Shown piece by piece: positions 45,301 to 46,904 of a stretch of 46,904 bases of DNA (position 1 is its first letter; each line of letters opens with the position of its first letter). This DNA is from Ga0077553 sp038215275 (lineage in GTDB: Bacteria; Acidobacteriota; Terriglobia; Bryobacterales; Bryobacteraceae). The stretch covers positions 1 through 46,904 of the forward strand of contig JBBQRA010000011.1 of NCBI GenBank assembly GCA_038215275.1, read 5' to 3'. The position numbers and the translations under genes were made by a program. The notes under the pieces were generated by a model. The model saw only the letters and a list, made by a program, of their open reading frames with translations, had not been told where the DNA came from and did not search any database.

Positions 45301-46080
45301 ATGATCGACCAGTTCATCGCCTGCTCGCAGCAAAAGTGGGGCCAGCCGAGCGGCTTGGTCTTGCTCCTGCCGCACGGGCAGGAAGGGCAGGGTCCGGAAC
45401 ACTCGTCGGCACGCATTGAGCGCTTCCTGACGCTGTGTGCCGAGGACAATATCCAGGTGGTGTATCCGACGACGGCCGAGCAGTACTTCCATGTGCTGCG
45501 CCGCCAGATGCACGGCGGCGACGACCGGCGCGGGATGCGGAAGCCGCTGGTGATATTTACGCCGAAGGGTATGCTGCGCCTGGCGCGGGCGAGTTCCACG
45601 CTGACCGACCTGACCACGGGCGGCTTCTGCGAAATCATCGGCGATACGGCCGTGACTGAGTCGACACGGGTGAAGCGCGTGATCCTGACGACCGGCAAAG
45701 TGCACTACGACTTGGCCGAGGCGCGGGAGAAGCAGGGCATCAGCAACATCGCGCTGATTCGGATTGAACAGATCTATCCGTTCCCGACGGCGGAGTTGCA
45801 GGATGTGCTGGCGCGGTACCCGGTGACGGCGGAAGTCTGCTGGGTGCAGGAAGAGCCAAAGAACATGGGCGCGTGGCGATTCGTACGGGAGCAGGTGCAA
45901 CCGCTGCTCGATACCAGCCGCCGGTCAATGCGCTACATCGGGCGGGATGAGTCGGCAAGCCCGGCTCCGGGTTCGCTGAAGCGGCACAACTTCGAACAGG
46001 CGGACCTGGTGGAAGAAGCTATGGATGCTTCCTCGAAGCCTCAGCCGCGCACGCGCCTGGTGGCCCGCAAGAAGGGATAA
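42325..46080 (+). CDS. kgd: Kgd-type 2-oxoglutarate dehydrogenase: fused E2 succinyltransferase and E1 decarboxylase
   Basis: This 1251-residue protein combines three parts. Residues 1-40 carry the N-terminal helix of E1o (NSWLEEELFQQY). A linker follows with 17 consecutive prolines at residues 54-70. The E2 acyltransferase catalytic domain spans about residues 105-345 (D313-H314-R with the catalytic His, plus SLTNPGTVGT). The thiamine-dependent E1 domain runs from about residue 375 (GD656...N688-N689 TPP motif, HRGRLNIL, RRHGHNEGDEPSYTQP). No lipoyl domain is present, as in mycobacterial Kgd and corynebacterial OdhA, so it must use a lipoyl domain from another E2. Role: TCA-cycle oxidation of 2-oxoglutarate. 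Full length. No strong ribosome site precedes the ATG. Confidence 0.95.
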   Translation: MPESTKIDVNSWLEEELFQQYKNNHTFVDESWQSQFAAEKGNGTVAAAAPPPAPPPPPPPPPPPPPPPPPAAAAQSGVTTTQTKAVESKPAPSKEVDSSEQLVPLRGAPARLAENMTLSLSMPTATSQRSIPVKVIDENRRIINQHRSLLGHSKISYTHIIGWAIVKALKTNPALNCAYAEQGKDLFKIVRSHINMGLAIDLPSRDGGRALVVPNIKNAGAMTFSQYLKGFDELVQRGRKGKLTVADFSGTSISLTNPGTVGTVGSIPRLMPGQGCIIATGAIDFPAEYQGVTEEMRAMLGIGKVMMVTCTYDHRIIQGAESGAFLGKLQGLLQGEDNFYGEIFHDLRMPHQPVKWEPDRTSLSRPAGGFRQVEIGKESSVLQLINAYRMRGHLIADLDPLGSEIQYHPELDPAHYGLTIWDLDREFVTGSLGTALGEGAAHMVATLRELLEKMRQTYCGKIGCEYMYIQSPEQKTWLQQRMEPKANNWPLGEGERVRALERVLESEGFEQFLGNRFLGHKRFSLEGGESTVAILDEIVVRAADHSVHEIVIGMAHRGRLNILTNIIGKKPEMIFSEFDGNPYEGSMQGSGDVKYHLGASGVRRAPSGREIVVSVAPNPSHLEAVNPVVEGIVRPKQDRLGDVKRERVIPLLIHGDAAFIGQGVVAETLNMSQLEGYKTGGTIHLVINNQIGFTAQPESYRSSLYATDVARIVDAPIFHVNGDDPEACIRVAQLAFDFRQAFKKDVVIDMICYRRHGHNEGDEPSYTQPIMYRKIRQQPSVATLFAERLVREKVISAEEVDRMKKAITQRLSDAQARSQANAQQYEFQELAIIDDADVRREIPQTCVDRSILERVIYGSTTFPEDFHLHPKLKTFIDKRLQILEGGPVDWAAAEALAFGTLVMEGTPVRLSGQDSGRGTFSQRHLVFSDAETGERYIPMQNLAPNQARIEVWDSSLSEYAVMGFEFGYSVADPLCLVLWEAQFGDFVNGAQIMIDQFIACSQQKWGQPSGLVLLLPHGQEGQGPEHSSARIERFLTLCAEDNIQVVYPTTAEQYFHVLRRQMHGGDDRRGMRKPLVIFTPKGMLRLARASSTLTDLTTGGFCEIIGDTAVTESTRVKRVILTTGKVHYDLAEAREKQGISNIALIRIEQIYPFPTAELQDVLARYPVTAEVCWVQEEPKNMGAWRFVREQVQPLLDTSRRSMRYIGRDESASPAPGSLKRHNFEQADLVEEAMDASSKPQPRTRLVARKKG
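42484..42534 (+). repeat. Polyproline tract in kgd (17 consecutive Pro codons)
   Basis: Seventeen consecutive proline codons encode residues 54-70, just after a Pro-Pro-Pro-Ala. The codons are mixed (CCC, CCG, CCT, CCA), so this is a selected peptide and not a simple nucleotide repeat. Such runs stall ribosomes unless elongation factor P is present. The tract lies in the linker between the E1 N-terminal helix and the E2 domain. Confidence 0.92.
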
Positions 46081-46130
46081 GCATCCCGGGTTCAGTAAGC
46101 GAGGCGCACGCCGCTTCGCTTACTGGATGC
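46081..46130. terminator. Large hairpin between kgd and the convergent TPR-like gene
   Basis: CAGTAAGCGA (46093-46102) pairs perfectly with TCGCTTACTG (46116-46125), and the outer GCATC (46081-46085) pairs with GATGC (46126-46130). It covers all 39 bases between the two stops and includes the stop codon of the convergent gene. There is no T tract on either strand. It probably acts as a shared transcript end, perhaps Rho-assisted or processed. Confidence 0.5.
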
Positions 46131-46904
46131 CGAACATTTCCTTGAGCTGCATGGCGTCACCGGCAGTGGTGGAGCCATCTAGCGAGTTGATATCCGCCTG
46201 CGAGAGATCGACCTTGGCTGCAAAAGCCTTGCGGTGAATCTCTTTCGCGAGTAGACGAGCCGCGAGTGTGGCGTCCGGGAGTTGGACGACGGAAGCCTGC
46301 ATGAAGATCGTGCCGTCGCGCCCGGAGAGGCGAGCGGCGATTCGATTTCCGGCCGTGAAAACGGAGAGATTGAAGCCGCGGCCGCGATGGAAGCGGGGGC
46401 TCTTCTCGAGGAAGCTGACTGTCTGTTTTGCGACTTCGCTGCCGTCCGGGGAAAAGGTGACGGGGACGGTCAGGTCGAGGGTCCGGAAGAGGCCCGGGTT
46501 CCGTTCGAGCGCGTTGCGATACGCCGTCACGGAGGCCTCACTCTGGCCGAGCCGTTCGTTGGCGTAACCGATCAGGACTTCGACGCGGGTGCGGAGCAGG
46601 ACTTCTTCCTGCGGCAGGGCGTTCCGGGCTGCGGTGAGCGCCGTCAGGCCGTTTGCGTAGGCGCTCTGGGAGATCAACGTTTCGCCGAGCGCCGCCTGGA
46701 GATACGGCTTTTCGCGCACGGCGTTCTTGCCGGTGCGGAGGAGCAGTTTTTGCAATTCGACTTCGGCGAGACCGTCCCCGACCGGAATGTGGAGTCCGGG
46801 ACGCATCCATTCGACGATGGGAGAGTCTGGGGCGTAGGGACGAAGGATCCAGTTGAGCCGGCCCTGTGGCACCAGGAGCGAGTTCAGGCGGCTGTTGGCC
46901 TCCC
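46120..46904 (-). CDS. TPR-like protein, 5' end beyond the window
   Basis: About 260 codons are visible. The frame stays open to the window edge, so the protein is incomplete at its N-terminus; GTG at 46872 is not a convincing start. The middle shows helical repeats of tetratricopeptide type (EKPYLQAALGETLISQ, ALTAARNALPQEEVLLRT, YANERLGQSEASVTAYRNALERNPG). The C-terminal part is a beta domain (SVFTAGNRIAARLSGRDGTIFMQA) with a basic helix. No catalytic motif is seen. It may be part of a larger peptidase- or carboxypeptidase-like exported protein, which cannot be judged from this piece. Confidence 0.6.
   Translation of the reverse strand, partial: EANSRLNSLLVPQGRLNWILRPYAPDSPIVEWMRPGLHIPVGDGLAEVELQKLLLRTGKNAVREKPYLQAALGETLISQSAYANGLTALTAARNALPQEEVLLRTRVEVLIGYANERLGQSEASVTAYRNALERNPGLFRTLDLTVPVTFSPDGSEVAKQTVSFLEKSPRFHRGRGFNLSVFTAGNRIAARLSGRDGTIFMQASVVQLPDATLAARLLAKEIHRKAFAAKVDLSQADINSLDGSTTAGDAMQLKEMFGIQ

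Overview
This looks like a chromosomal stretch from a GC-rich, Gram-negative, probably motile soil-type bacterium. Most likely it is an Acidobacteriota member of the Solibacter/Bryobacter type. That placement is inferred from gene content: a fused E2-E1 oxoglutarate dehydrogenase, many small Sec-exported proteins of unknown function, a NIPSNAP protein, a choice-of-anchor I protein, and groES under a CIRCE-like element. No rRNA gene or other taxonomic marker is present. I see no insertion sequence, prophage, CRISPR array, tRNA or rRNA.

Layout. 0-7.6 kb: a PAAR spike-tip protein followed by an exported beta-lactamase-fold hydrolase, then a small secreted protein, an alpha/beta hydrolase, an MFS transporter, a choice-of-anchor I protein, and an AcuI-type reductase downstream of a secreted NIPSNAP protein. 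7.6-12.9 kb: an overlapping AddB-like/AddA-like helicase-nuclease pair with the four iron-sulfur cysteines of AddB. 12.9-16.5 kb (minus strand): a methyltransferase, an unknown protein, a FliT-position protein, and fliD with a sigma-28-like promoter. 16.6-18.1 kb: two exported proteins (one SYLF), each followed by a perfect hairpin, and a methyltransferase fragment. 18.1-20.9 kb (minus): an MrfA-type repair helicase and a PilZ protein. 21.0-25.7 kb: a tightly coupled operon of a PGPGW-type membrane protein, uvrA, a CPBP intramembrane protease and mtnA. 25.8-27.8 kb (minus): groS-groL.

28.0-33.3 kb: a coupled operon of a PuuA-like glutamine synthetase, a short-chain dehydrogenase, an aldehyde dehydrogenase and an S9 peptidase. 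This suggests gamma-glutamylation-based catabolism of an amine. 33.9-39.6 kb: five glycosyltransferases in series ending in alanine racemase, a cell-surface glycan module without its initiating transferase or flippase in view. 39.5-42.3 kb: an M24-fold protein that appears to have lost metal ligands, a small unknown protein, and a Gfo/Idh/MocA oxidoreductase. 42.3-46.1 kb: a 1251-residue Kgd-type E2-E1 fusion carrying a run of 17 prolines. The right edge cuts a TPR-like gene.

The genome is very compact. Six convergent pairs overlap or abut, many operon genes overlap by four bases (ATGA/GTGA), and four divergent pairs are separated by only 17-31 bp, so their promoters must lie inside neighbouring coding sequence. 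I found no clear new defence or mobile system. The best candidates for new biology are the fliD mini-locus, the metal-less M24 protein with its unknown partner, the glutamine-synthetase/SDR/ALDH/S9 operon, and the polyproline Kgd linker.
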